Part shown: in pieces, positions 28,103 through 35,655 of the stretch
Layout: each line of letters begins with the position of its first letter
How positions within the stretch are numbered: position 1 is the stretch's first letter
Source: Dehalococcoidia bacterium
Lineage (GTDB): Bacteria > Chloroflexota > Dehalococcoidia > UBA2979
Reading direction: 5' to 3'
Length of the DNA stretch: 44,229 bases
Assembly (NCBI GenBank): GCA_009692705.1
Contig: SHYR01000007.1
Span: 1 to 44,229, forward strand
Position numbers and translations under genes: made by a program
Notes under the pieces: model-generated
Told to the model about the DNA's origin: nothing
Database searches by the model: none
The model's input: the letters and a program-made list of their open reading frames with translations, nothing else

Positions 28103-29085
28103 GTCGTGCTCTCCGCGCCGAGGCGGACGCGGGGGTCGATGAAAGCGTATGCGATCTCCGCCACCAGGTTCACCAGCACGAACGCCGCCGAGACGATCAC
28201 GGTCAGCGCCAGGATCACATCGTAGTCGCGGCTGCGCACGGCCTCGAAGGTGAAGCGCCCGATCCCGGGGATGCCCAGCAGCGTCTCCGTGAAGAACGCG
28301 CCGCCGAGGATGCCGGTGAGCGCGAACCCGATCACAGTGACGATCGGCAGCAGCGAGTTCGGCAGCACGTGCTTGAGCGCCACCGTGTACTCAGAGAGGC
28401 CCTTGGCGCGCGCGGTGCGCACGTAGTCCTCTCGCAGCACCTCGAGCGCCGTGACGCGCACGAGGCGCGCGATGCTGGCGAATCCGGGCAAGGAGAGCAC
28501 GAACAGCGGCAGGTAGAGGTGCGGGTCCGGGATCGGCACGGCCACCACGCCGCGAATCCAGTAGATGTCGACCAGCCCGTCCCAGCCGCCGGTGGGCAGG
28601 ATGTCGAGCCGCAACGCGAACAGCCACAGCAGCGGCGGGATCACCACCAGCACCGGCAGCGCCTGCATGAACAGCAGCACCGAGATCACCAGCGGGTCGA
28701 TCCAGCTGCCGCTCGCCCGCGCCGCTAGCAACCCCAGCGGGATGCCGAGCCCGAACACGATCAGCAGCGAGATGAACCCGAGCTGGGCGGAGACCAAGAT
28801 CTTGCCGCGGATCAACTCGCCCACGGAGTAGCCCTGCTGCAGGAACGACTGGCCGAAGTCGCCGCGCACGGCGCGGTTCACCCAGCGCACGTACTGCTCC
28901 ACGAGGCTGCCATCCAGTCCGCGCTCGGCCCGCACACGCTCCAACACCTGCGGGTCGCGGAACTGCCCGGCCGCCACCGACACCGGGTCGCCGGGCCCGA
29001 AGCGCGCGATCGAGAACGTGAAGAAGGTAACCAGCAGCAGGTGTAGCGGCAGCCAGGCCAGCCGCCGGGCGATGTACGATGCCAC
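28099..29085 (-). CDS. Peptide-type ABC transporter permease, OppB/DppB family
   Basis: This 328-residue permease begins with the OppB hallmark YIARRLAWLPLHLLLVTFF. FGPGDPV and DFGQSFLQQGYSVGELI follow, then the coupling motif LEVLREDYVRTARAKGLSE, and EIAYAFIDPRVR at the C-terminus. It would pair with the OppC-type protein to form the solute channel. The GTG start lies 6 nt after the binding-protein stop, so the three genes form one operon. Confidence 0.93.
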   Translation of the reverse strand: MASYIARRLAWLPLHLLLVTFFTFSIARFGPGDPVSVAAGQFRDPQVLERVRAERGLDGSLVEQYVRWVNRAVRGDFGQSFLQQGYSVGELIRGKILVSAQLGFISLLIVFGLGIPLGLLAARASGSWIDPLVISVLLFMQALPVLVVIPPLLWLFALRLDILPTGGWDGLVDIYWIRGVVAVPIPDPHLYLPLFVLSLPGFASIARLVRVTALEVLREDYVRTARAKGLSEYTVALKHVLPNSLLPIVTVIGFALTGILGGAFFTETLLGIPGIGRFTFEAVRSRDYDVILALTVIVSAAFVLVNLVAEIAYAFIDPRVRLGAESTT

Positions 29086-29091
29086 AGGACG

Positions 29092-30771
29092 CTACCGGTT
29101 CAAGCGCACGAAGCGCAGGCGCGGGATCACCATCGGTGGCACGAACCACCCCTGCACGTCCTTGTTCACCACCACATGGGACTGCGCGAAGTAGAGCGGT
29201 ATCCACGCCACATCGGCGATGATCAGCCTCTCCGCCTGCTGGTACTGCTGCACCCGCTGCACCGGATCCTTGTTCACGCGCGCGGCGTCGAGCAGCTTAT
29301 CGACCTGCGCGTTGGAGTAGCCGAGGTCGTTCAGCGACGACGCGGAGTGGAACTTCAGGTCGATCACGTCCTCAGCGTCCGGGTAGTCCATGATCCATCC
29401 GGCGTTGAACATCTGCAGCCGCCCCGAGTCCTGATCCGCGAGGAAAGTCGCAAAGTCCGTCTGCCGGATCTCGACCCGGAGCCCCAGCTCGGTCTTCCAC
29501 TGCTCGAGGAACGCCTGTGTGTCGATGCCGGCCTCGGCGCCACCGCCCACCTCGGTGAGTATGATCGGCGGCAACTTGTCGGCGGACCCGTACTTCGACG
29601 CCTTCAGCGACGCGCGCGCGGCCGCGGGGTCGAAGGGCAGCGATTTGTCCTCGGCGGTGAAGCCGGGCAGCTGCGGCGGCAGCACGCCTGTGGCCGGCAA
29701 CCACATGTTGTTGAACGTGACCGTCGCCACCTTCTTGCGGTCGATCGCCTGCGCCAGCGCCCGGCGCACGTTCACGTCGTCGAACGGCGGCACCTTGGTG
29801 TTGAACGCGATGTAGAAGATGGTGAACTGCGGCGCCTGCTGGTAGAGCTTGCTGAGGACGTTCGACGGATCGCGCGCACGCTCGATGTCGGCCAGGCCGA
29901 TGGCCGCGACATCGAGCTCGTTGTTCTCGAAGCGCGTGAGCGCGGAGCCGCCCTGCAGGTCGTACAACACCTGCGGCAGCGGCGGCGCGCCACGGTAGAA
30001 GCGCTGGTTCGCCTGCAACACGATGCGCTCGCCCAACCGCCATTCCTTGAGCTGGTAGGGCCCGGTGCCGTTGGGCTTGCGCGTCCAGTTGCGCGGGTTG
30101 CTCTCCAGCTGCTGGCGGTCGACCACGAACGCGGTCGGGTAGCTCAACTTGGCCAGGAAGAGCGGCGGCGGCAGCGCCTCCTTGAGGCGGATGCGGATCG
30201 TGCGCTCGTCCACGACCTGGAGGCCGCGCACGCTCGGCGCCTGCCCGAAGAACCGCTCGCGCACGCCGTCGATGTCCCCGAGGTATGCCAGCGCCGTCGT
30301 CGAGGGCTGCGTCGCGCCCACCGGCACCGGCGATGCGGCACGGTCGATCGACCACTGCACGTCGCTGGCGGTGACGCGGCGGCCGCTCTGAAACACCGCG
30401 TTGTCGCGCAGCTTGAAGGTGAAGGTCAGCCCGTCCGCGCTCACCTCGTAGGACTCGGCGAGGTCGAGCTGGAGGCTGAGCTTCTGGTCGATGGTGACGA
30501 GGCCGCTGAAGAGCTCGACGATGTACTCCGCCGAGGTGGAGTCGCCGGCGAGTGCAGGGTCGAGCGTGATCGGGTCGGCGCCGGGTAGCCGCAGCACGGC
30601 GCCCGCCCCGCTCTTGGAGCCGCCCGCGCCGGTGCCGGTGGTAACGCCGCTGGGCGAGCCCTCGTCACCGCCGCGGCCGGAGAGCAGCAGCACGACGGAG
30701 AAGCCGCCGATCACCAGCACCAGCGCGGCGACCACGCCGAGCAGGATCGCTAACAGACGGTTCGGACTCAT
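29092..30771 (-). CDS. ABC transporter substrate-binding protein, family 5
   Basis: This 559-residue protein has an N-terminal membrane segment (~6-30) without a lipobox, so it is probably anchored by an uncleaved signal. A Gly/Ser-rich linker leads to the SBP_bac_5 domain, with LRLPGADPITLDPALAGDSTS, LAESYEVSADGLTFTFKLRD, VRRALAQAIDRKKV and FNAGWIMDYPDAEDVIDLKF. The DYPDAED motif is typical of dipeptide/oligopeptide binders, but the ligand is unknown. It leads the operon with the two permeases. It has the same anchor design as the protein at 5546. Confidence 0.92.
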   Translation of the reverse strand: MSPNRLLAILLGVVAALVLVIGGFSVVLLLSGRGGDEGSPSGVTTGTGAGGSKSGAGAVLRLPGADPITLDPALAGDSTSAEYIVELFSGLVTIDQKLSLQLDLAESYEVSADGLTFTFKLRDNAVFQSGRRVTASDVQWSIDRAASPVPVGATQPSTTALAYLGDIDGVRERFFGQAPSVRGLQVVDERTIRIRLKEALPPPLFLAKLSYPTAFVVDRQQLESNPRNWTRKPNGTGPYQLKEWRLGERIVLQANQRFYRGAPPLPQVLYDLQGGSALTRFENNELDVAAIGLADIERARDPSNVLSKLYQQAPQFTIFYIAFNTKVPPFDDVNVRRALAQAIDRKKVATVTFNNMWLPATGVLPPQLPGFTAEDKSLPFDPAAARASLKASKYGSADKLPPIILTEVGGGAEAGIDTQAFLEQWKTELGLRVEIRQTDFATFLADQDSGRLQMFNAGWIMDYPDAEDVIDLKFHSASSLNDLGYSNAQVDKLLDAARVNKDPVQRVQQYQQAERLIIADVAWIPLYFAQSHVVVNKDVQGWFVPPMVIPRLRFVRLNR

Positions 30772-30810
30772 CAGGCGGCTCCGCTACACAGTCGAACGTG
30801 TGACGATCGG

Positions 30811-30854
30811 ACCGAATAGTACCGAATGGTGGCGAGAGAAATGGTGGTGAGAGA
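30811..30854. repeat. Adjacent 10-nt and 15-nt tandem duplications upstream of the ABC operon
   Basis: accgaatNgt is repeated at 30811-30820 and 30821-30830. aatggtggNgagaga is repeated at 30825-30839 and 30840-30854. Each pair differs at one base. They occupy the 98-nt gap between aspS and the binding-protein gene, just upstream of the latter's start. Confidence 0.85.
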
Positions 30855-30869
30855 GCAGAACGGCGCCCA

Positions 30870-32711
30870 TCATACCGCAGGCCGCGCCAATGCCCCCGCC
30901 GCCGCCTGCTCGGCGTCCGGCGCCAGCGCGACGTGCACCTCCGCCAGTTGCGCAGCCGCCACCGTCGAGGGCGCGCCGGTCATCGGGTCGGAGGCGGACT
31001 TCGTCTTCGGGAACGCGATCACCTCGCGGATGTCGCGCTCGCCCGCCAGCAGCGCCACCGTGCGGTCGATTCCGGGGGCCATGCCGCCGTGGGGCGGGGC
31101 ACCGAAGGTGAACGCGGTCAGCATGTGGCCGAACTTCCGTTCCGCCTCGTCCAGCGGGATGCCGAGCAACTCCAGCACCTTCAGTTGTACGTCCCGGCGG
31201 TGGATTCGGATCGACCCCGACCCGATCTCCTGCCCGTTGCACACCAGGTCGTAGGCCTGCGAGCGCACCGCGCCGGTGTTCGAAGCCAGCAGCGGCACGT
31301 CCTCCGCGAACGGCGCCGTGAAGAGGTGGTGCACCGCCCCCCAGCCGCCGGTGGTGGCGTCAGGCTCGAACATCGGGAACTCGGTGACGAAGGCGAACTC
31401 CAGCGTCGAGGGGTCGGCCAGCGCGTGCTCCTCCGCCACCTGCCGCCGCAACGCGTCGAGCACCTTCGAGGTCACCGCGTCGCGATCGGCGGCGAGCAGC
31501 AGCAGGCTGCCGCGCTCCGCGCCGCAGCGCCGCGCCAGCTCCGCCACCGTCGCGGCGTCGAGGAAGCGCGCCGCCGGGGAGCGCACGGCGTCCATCGCGA
31601 GACCCTCGACGGGGCCTTCGCCGTCGATGGCGATCCACACCAGACCGCCCGCCCCCTGCTCGCGCGCCAGCTCCACCAGCCGCTCGAGGCCGCGCCGCGG
31701 CGTGACGGCGGCGCCGGGCACCGCGAACCCGCGCACGCGGCCGCCGCCCTCGATCGCGCGCCGGAAGACCTGAAACTCGCTCGCCGCCAGCGCCGAAGTG
31801 AGGTCGGCGATCGCGAGGCCGTAGCGTAGGTCCGGCTTGTCCGAGCCGTAGCGCTCGATCACCTCGCGGTAGGTGAGACGCGGGAACGGGTGCGGCAGCC
31901 GGTACTGCGGCCCCAGCTCGGCGCACAGCGACGCGTACAGCGACTCCACCAGCGCCATCACATCGTCCTGATTGACGAACGAGAGCTCGAAGTCGAGCTG
32001 CGTGAACTCGGGCTGGCGATCGGCGCGCAGGTCCTCGTCGCGGTAGCAGCGCGCGATCTGAAAGTAGCGCTCGAAGCCCGCCACCATCAGCAGCTGCTTC
32101 CACTGCTGCGGCGACTGCGGCAGCGCGTAGAAGCGCCCCGGGTGCACGCGGCTCGGCACAAGGTAGTCGCGCGCGCCCTCCGGCGTGGGCACGTTCAGCA
32201 CCGGCGTCTCGATCTCGATGAAGCCCTCGCGCGCCATGAACTCGCGCATGAACCGCACCACACGGTGACGCAGGCGCAGGTTCGACGCCATACGCTCGCG
32301 GCGCAGGTCGAGGTAGCGGTAGCGCAGCCGCGTCGCCTCGTCCACCGGCGTCTCCTGGTTGACCGGAAACGGGGGTGTCTCAGAGGCGTTGAGCACCTCC
32401 AGCTCGGCGGTCGCCACCTCGATCGCGCCGGTGGGGAGGTCGTCGTTGCGCGTGCCCTCGCGCCGGGGTACCACCTCACCGGTGACGCGCACCACGTACT
32501 CGGGCCGCAGCTCCTGCGCGGTGGCGAAGGCGGCGCTCGAGCGCTCGGGGTGCACGACCACCTGCACGAGGCCGCTGGAGTCGCGCAGGTCGAAGAAGAT
32601 CAGCCCGCCGTGGTCGCGTCGCCGGTGCACCCAGCCCGCGAGCGTGACGCGGGTCCCGGCGTCGGACTCGCGCAGCTCGCCGCAGCCGTGGCTCTTCATG
32701 CTCGTGCGCAT
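30870..32711 (-). CDS. aspS: Aspartyl-tRNA synthetase, bacterial type
   Basis: This 613-residue class II synthetase has an N-terminal OB-fold anticodon domain (VTLAGWVHRRRDHGGLIFFDLRD), then the catalytic core. The core has motif 2, CYRDEDLRADRQPEFTQLDF, and motif 3, HGGMAPGIDRTVALLAG (~541-558), with the bacterial GAD insertion between. The C-terminal ~40 residues beyond VIAFPK are Ala-rich and longer than usual. ATG 32711 is preceded at 7 nt by GAGACT, a -10-like box, and no Shine-Dalgarno. ATG 32699 is an alternative start. With gatB present, it may be a non-discriminating enzyme. Confidence 0.96.
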   Translation of the reverse strand: MRTSMKSHGCGELRESDAGTRVTLAGWVHRRRDHGGLIFFDLRDSSGLVQVVVHPERSSAAFATAQELRPEYVVRVTGEVVPRREGTRNDDLPTGAIEVATAELEVLNASETPPFPVNQETPVDEATRLRYRYLDLRRERMASNLRLRHRVVRFMREFMAREGFIEIETPVLNVPTPEGARDYLVPSRVHPGRFYALPQSPQQWKQLLMVAGFERYFQIARCYRDEDLRADRQPEFTQLDFELSFVNQDDVMALVESLYASLCAELGPQYRLPHPFPRLTYREVIERYGSDKPDLRYGLAIADLTSALAASEFQVFRRAIEGGGRVRGFAVPGAAVTPRRGLERLVELAREQGAGGLVWIAIDGEGPVEGLAMDAVRSPAARFLDAATVAELARRCGAERGSLLLLAADRDAVTSKVLDALRRQVAEEHALADPSTLEFAFVTEFPMFEPDATTGGWGAVHHLFTAPFAEDVPLLASNTGAVRSQAYDLVCNGQEIGSGSIRIHRRDVQLKVLELLGIPLDEAERKFGHMLTAFTFGAPPHGGMAPGIDRTVALLAGERDIREVIAFPKTKSASDPMTGAPSTVAAAQLAEVHVALAPDAEQAAAGALARPAV

Positions 32712-32718
32712 GCCGCCG

Positions 32719-32724
32719 AGTCTC
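32719..32724 (-). promoter_or_regulatory. -10-like hexamer GAGACT of aspS, leaderless arrangement
   Basis: Minus-strand GAGACT is 7 nt before the aspS ATG. It is one base from the TAGACT boxes of rarA and rlmN. The match is weaker than at the other sites. Confidence 0.35.
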
Positions 32725-32895
32725 GCACGCGCCCCCGGGCGCGGCAACGCGCGCCCCGGCTTGGCGCACGAGGAGGGGCGACGGACCAGTACACTGCCGC
32801 GAAGCATCGTGGTTTCGGGAGACCGCGGGGGGCGTTCACAGCGCAGACTCGCCGCGATCACCATCGCCCCGCTGGGAAGTTGAGGAGACGCGCTC

Positions 32896-33006
32896 ATGGA
32901 CGCCGAGTGGGGGTCTCTACTGCTGGCGCTCGTTGCGGCCGTCGCAGCGGGACTCACGGGTGTTGGATACATGATCAAGATGAGGCGAAGAGCGGCGCCG
33001 AACTGA
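32896..33006 (+). CDS. 36-residue single-helix membrane peptide
   Basis: ATG 32896 to TGA 33004-33006 encodes 36 residues: an acidic start (MDAEWGS), one hydrophobic helix (~8-26) and a basic tail (KMRRRAAPN). GAGGAG stands 8 nt before the start, among the best ribosome-binding sites in the window. A possible -10 (TACACT, 32790-32795) is upstream. The next gene starts 7 nt after the stop. It has the size and charge pattern of small membrane peptides, some of which are toxins, but there is no evidence for that here. Confidence 0.55.
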   Translation: MDAEWGSLLLALVAAVAAGLTGVGYMIKMRRRAAPN

Positions 33007-33013
33007 GCTCGCA

Positions 33014-33487
33014 ATGCGCCGGGAGTTCAGAACCAACGAGAACTTCGGCGAGATCGCCAGCTGGATCGAGCACTACAGCGCGGACGGCAACACGCTGCGA
33101 GCACTCATCGAACAGCTTATTCCGCCAGAGGCGGATCCATACACGTTGAAGTTCGACGATACAGAGCGGGAACTCAACCAGCGGCTGGACAACTACCTGA
33201 ACTACCTCGATTCCGTCGCCTCCATGTACTGGCGCGGATGACTGAAGCGCGACGATCTCTTCGGCTGGTACTACTACATCGCGCGACTGAATGCCGCCGA
33301 CACCAAGTCGCTCTGGGAGTACGTGAGCGCAGCCACTGACAGCGCGACCGCAGAGCATCCCACGCCCAACTACATATGGCACGACCTTGTAGAGCTGGCT
33401 GGGGACTTGCGGCGCAAGCGCCCCACACGCCCCTACGGCCGAGCGCGCGCGACGGACGAGGGTCTGGGCTACCTCGGCATCCCGTAG
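33014..33487 (+). pseudogene. DUF4760-like protein gene interrupted by an in-frame TGA
   Basis: ATG 33014 opens a frame that stops at TGA 33239-33241 after 75 residues. It continues in the same frame for 81 more sense codons to TAG 33485-33487. Both halves look like one protein. The N-terminal part ends LDNYLNYLDSVASMYWRG, and the continuation begins LKRDDLFGWYYYIARLN and is rich in Trp/Tyr and charged residues. The layout (YLN-LE-x-A, then a short RG turn, then DDL) recalls DUF4760-type helical proteins, a weak match. A single C-to-T change (CGA to TGA) would explain the stop. It sits 7 nt after the 36-residue peptide gene and so may share its transcript. Selenocysteine is considered but unlikely. 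Confidence 0.65.
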
Positions 33488-33518
33488 CCGAGCTGCTGCA
33501 GCCGGCCCGGTCGCGCGG

Positions 33519-33536
33519 CCCGTCCCGTCCCGTCCC
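33519..33536. repeat. Pentanucleotide repeat upstream of hemW
   Basis: cccgt occurs three times in tandem plus ccc, in the -35 region of the hemW promoter. It has no obvious function. Confidence 0.7.
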
Positions 33537-33542
33537 GGCTGA

Positions 33543-33548
33543 TACCCT
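33543..33548 (+). promoter_or_regulatory. -10 hexamer TACCCT of hemW, leaderless arrangement
   Basis: TACCCT is followed by 6 nt and then GTG 33555, with no Shine-Dalgarno apart from a weak GAGCGG within the spacer. Confidence 0.4.
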
Positions 33549-33554
33549 GAGCGG

Positions 33555-34754
33555 GTGAAGGCCCCGCTCGCGCTCTACGTGCACATCCCCTTCTGCACCG
33601 CCAAGTGCGGCTACTGCGACTTCAACTCCTACGCCCACCTCGACCACCTCGTGCCGGGCTACACCGCCGCACTGCTGCACGAGCTCGCGCTGTGGGCGCC
33701 CGCCGCGCGCGACCACCGCGTCACGACTGTGTTCTTCGGCGGCGGCACACCGAGCCTCACCAGCCTCGACGACATGCGCGCGATCACCGCCGCGATCCGC
33801 GAGCGCTACGAGCTCGCGCCGGACGCCGAGTGGACGCTGGAGGCGAACCCCGGCGAGCTCACCCGCGAGCACCTCGAGGGGCTGCGCGCGCTGGGCCTCA
33901 ACCGCCTCTCGATCGGCGTGCAGTCGCTGCACGACGACGAGCTGCGGCTGCTCGACCGCATCCACAGCGCCGAGCGTGCGCTGGAGGCGGTGCGCGCCGC
34001 GCGCGCGGCGGGCTTCGACAACCTCAACCTCGACTTCATCTTCGGGCTGATCGACCAGCCGCTCGCGCGCTGGCAGCAGACGCTGGAGCGCGCGCTGGAG
34101 CTGCGCCCCGAGCACCTCTCCTGCTACGCGCTCACCGTGGAGCCCGGCACCGCGCTCTACTACCAGGTGTCGAAGGGCCAACTCCCCGCCCCCGACCCAG
34201 ACGTCGCCGCCGACCAGTACGAGTGGACACGCGATCGCCTCGACGCCGCGGGCTACCGCCAGTACGAGATCTCGAACTGGGCGCTGCCTGGGCGCGAGTG
34301 CCGTCACAACCTCGTCTACTGGCGCGCCGAGCCGTACCTCGGGCTCGGCGCGGGCGCGCACTCCTTCTTCGCCGGGCAACGATTCGCCAACATCGACGCC
34401 CCCAACCGCTACATCGAGGCCGTCGAGGCGTCGCACGCGCAGCGGCAGGCCACCGGCGGCGGCACGCTGCAGCAGATCGCCGGCGGCGAGACCCCCGACG
34501 ACGCCATGCGGCGCGCCGACGCCATGATCCTCGGGCTGCGGCTGCTGGAGGGCGTCTCGGTGGCCGAGTTCCGCGAGCGCTTCGGCGTCACGCCGGAGGC
34601 GGCGTTCAGCGCGGCGATCGAGCGCCACCGCGCGCTCGGGCTGCTCGAGCAGGCGGGCGACCGCCTGCGACTCACGGCGCGCGGGCTGCTGCTCGCAAAC
34701 GAAGTCTTCGTCGACCTGCTGCCGGAGCGCTCGGCCGCTGCCACTGGCACCTGA
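33555..34754 (+). CDS. hemW: HemW-type radical SAM protein (CPO III-like haem chaperone)
   Basis: This 399-residue protein has the radical-SAM cluster motif Cys14-x3-Cys18-x2-Cys21 in FCTAKCGYCDFNSY. Further motifs are FFGGGTPSLTS, NRLSIGVQSLHDDELRLLDRIH, NLDFIFGLIDQ and YEISNWALPGRECRHNLVYW. HemW binds haem and [4Fe-4S] and delivers haem to membrane enzymes; it is distinct from coproporphyrinogen dehydrogenase HemN, which has an extra Cys in its motif (CxxxCxxCxC). Here the residue after the third Cys pair is Asp-Phe, as in HemW. The start is GTG 33555. Confidence 0.93.
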   Translation: MKAPLALYVHIPFCTAKCGYCDFNSYAHLDHLVPGYTAALLHELALWAPAARDHRVTTVFFGGGTPSLTSLDDMRAITAAIRERYELAPDAEWTLEANPGELTREHLEGLRALGLNRLSIGVQSLHDDELRLLDRIHSAERALEAVRAARAAGFDNLNLDFIFGLIDQPLARWQQTLERALELRPEHLSCYALTVEPGTALYYQVSKGQLPAPDPDVAADQYEWTRDRLDAAGYRQYEISNWALPGRECRHNLVYWRAEPYLGLGAGAHSFFAGQRFANIDAPNRYIEAVEASHAQRQATGGGTLQQIAGGETPDDAMRRADAMILGLRLLEGVSVAEFRERFGVTPEAAFSAAIERHRALGLLEQAGDRLRLTARGLLLANEVFVDLLPERSAAATGT

Positions 34755-34826
34755 GCAGCGTCGAACGAACGGCGCACGCGCCTACGCGCCCGCCTGCGCC
34801 GCCCTCTCGCACCCGCGCCGAGTGTC

Positions 34827-34832
34827 GATAAT
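34827..34832 (+). promoter_or_regulatory. -10 hexamer GATAAT, 6 nt before ATG 34839
   Basis: GATAAT is followed by six C residues and then ATG 34839. This fixes the likely start of the following gene as leaderless and upstream of the frame break. Confidence 0.45.
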
Positions 34833-34838
34833 CCCCCC

Positions 34839-35362
34839 ATGGGCGACTCTCCCGCCAACGTCCGCCAGTTCCGCGAGGCACGGCGGCGCGCCCCGAGAAC
34901 GAGCGCCTCGAGCGGCTCGCGGCGGCGATGATGGCGCCCCGCGATCCGTACGCCAGCGCGCGGGCGCTGCACGAGTGCTGGGACCTGCTGAGGCGCGCCG
35001 AGCTCACGCTCGACGAGCTGCTGAAGCGCGTCCGCCACCTCGACGAGGGGCAGTTCCGCTTCTGCGCCGCTGAGTGCTGGGAGGGCGTGCCCGCGCTCGG
35101 GCGCGATCACCCGGCGGCGCGCGGCGTCAAGCGCGAGCTGATCGAGCTGCTGGGCGGCGACGCGAACGCGCGCTCGACCTGGATAGTCACCGACTGGAAC
35201 CAGGCGCTGCGCCGTCTGATCGAAGCCGGCGACGAGCCGGGCATCGACGCCATACTGGCGATGCCGGAGGCGCTCCACGCCGCGCAGTTCGTGATCGAGC
35301 GCGAGCTGCCAGCCTGCCGCGGCTGCCTGTGCGGAGGCACGCTGCGCCGTCGCGCCAGCTAG
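34839..35362 (+). pseudogene. Uncharacterised ~173-residue protein gene, frameshifted at a CCCC run
   Basis: ATG 34839 begins MGDSPANVRQFREARRRA, then the frame fails at 34891-34894 (cccc) and soon stops. From 34895 another frame continues ENERLERLAAAMMAPRDPY to TAG 35362. Removing two C residues joins the halves into one smooth helical protein. The C-terminal part (from 34928) is open for 144 residues, with helical charged sequence, TWIVTDWNQALRRLIEAGDE, and a final CRGCLCGG cysteine cluster. No start codon with a ribosome-binding site exists for the second frame alone. I do not recognise the family. Either a true frameshift or a sequence error at the C run is possible. Confidence 0.6.
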
Positions 35363-35369
35363 CAGCCCC

Positions 35370-35655
35370 CTACCGAGCCAGCCCCACCGCCTCGCGCACG
35401 GCGTCCAGCAGCGAGGTGATACGGCCAGGCCACGGCGGCGCGCGCGCCCCTACCGCACCAGCCACACCGCCTCGCGCACGGCGTCCAGCAGCGAGGTGAT
35501 ACGGCCGGGCCACGGCGGCGCGCGCGCCCCTACCGCACCAGCCTCACCGCCTCGCGCACGGCGTCCAGCAGCGCGACGGTACGGTCGGGGTCCGGCGGCT
35601 CGCGCCCCCTATCGCACCAGCCCCACCGCCTCGCGCACGGCGTCCAGCAGCGCGC
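35370..35655 (-). repeat. Four-copy ~80-bp tandem array made from the 3' end of the deacetylase gene
   Basis: Units begin at 35370, 35450, 35530 and 35609 (periods 80, 80, 79). The 35609 copy is the true 3' end of the deacetylase gene. On the minus strand each unit encodes LLDAVREAV followed by a short tail (GLVR, RLVR, WLVR, GLAR) and TAG. Units 35370 and 35450 are nearly identical, with about five differences; the 35530 unit is more diverged in its second half. The spacer parts would read PDPDRTVA or PGRITS. This fills the gap between the preceding plus-strand gene and the deacetylase gene. Confidence 0.92.

Noticed and set aside
27137-30771. A complete oligopeptide ABC transporter operon
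   Set aside because: Only the binding protein and two permeases are present; oppD/oppF-type ATPases are absent from the window, so completeness cannot be claimed.
33239-33241. TGA as a selenocysteine codon, encouraged by nearby selB
   Set aside because: No convincing SECIS hairpin directly downstream, no known selenoprotein family resembles this gene, and a second in-frame TGA occurs in another decayed gene (36861). Nonsense mutation is simpler. Kept only as a test.
35365-35608. The repeat units as separate short genes
   Set aside because: Each unit encodes only ~20-25 residues of a deacetylase tail with no start codon or ribosome-binding site. They are duplicates of a gene end.
35365-35655. 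CRISPR-like array
   Set aside because: Units are contiguous ~80-bp copies without unique spacers, and they derive from an adjacent coding sequence. No cas genes are present.
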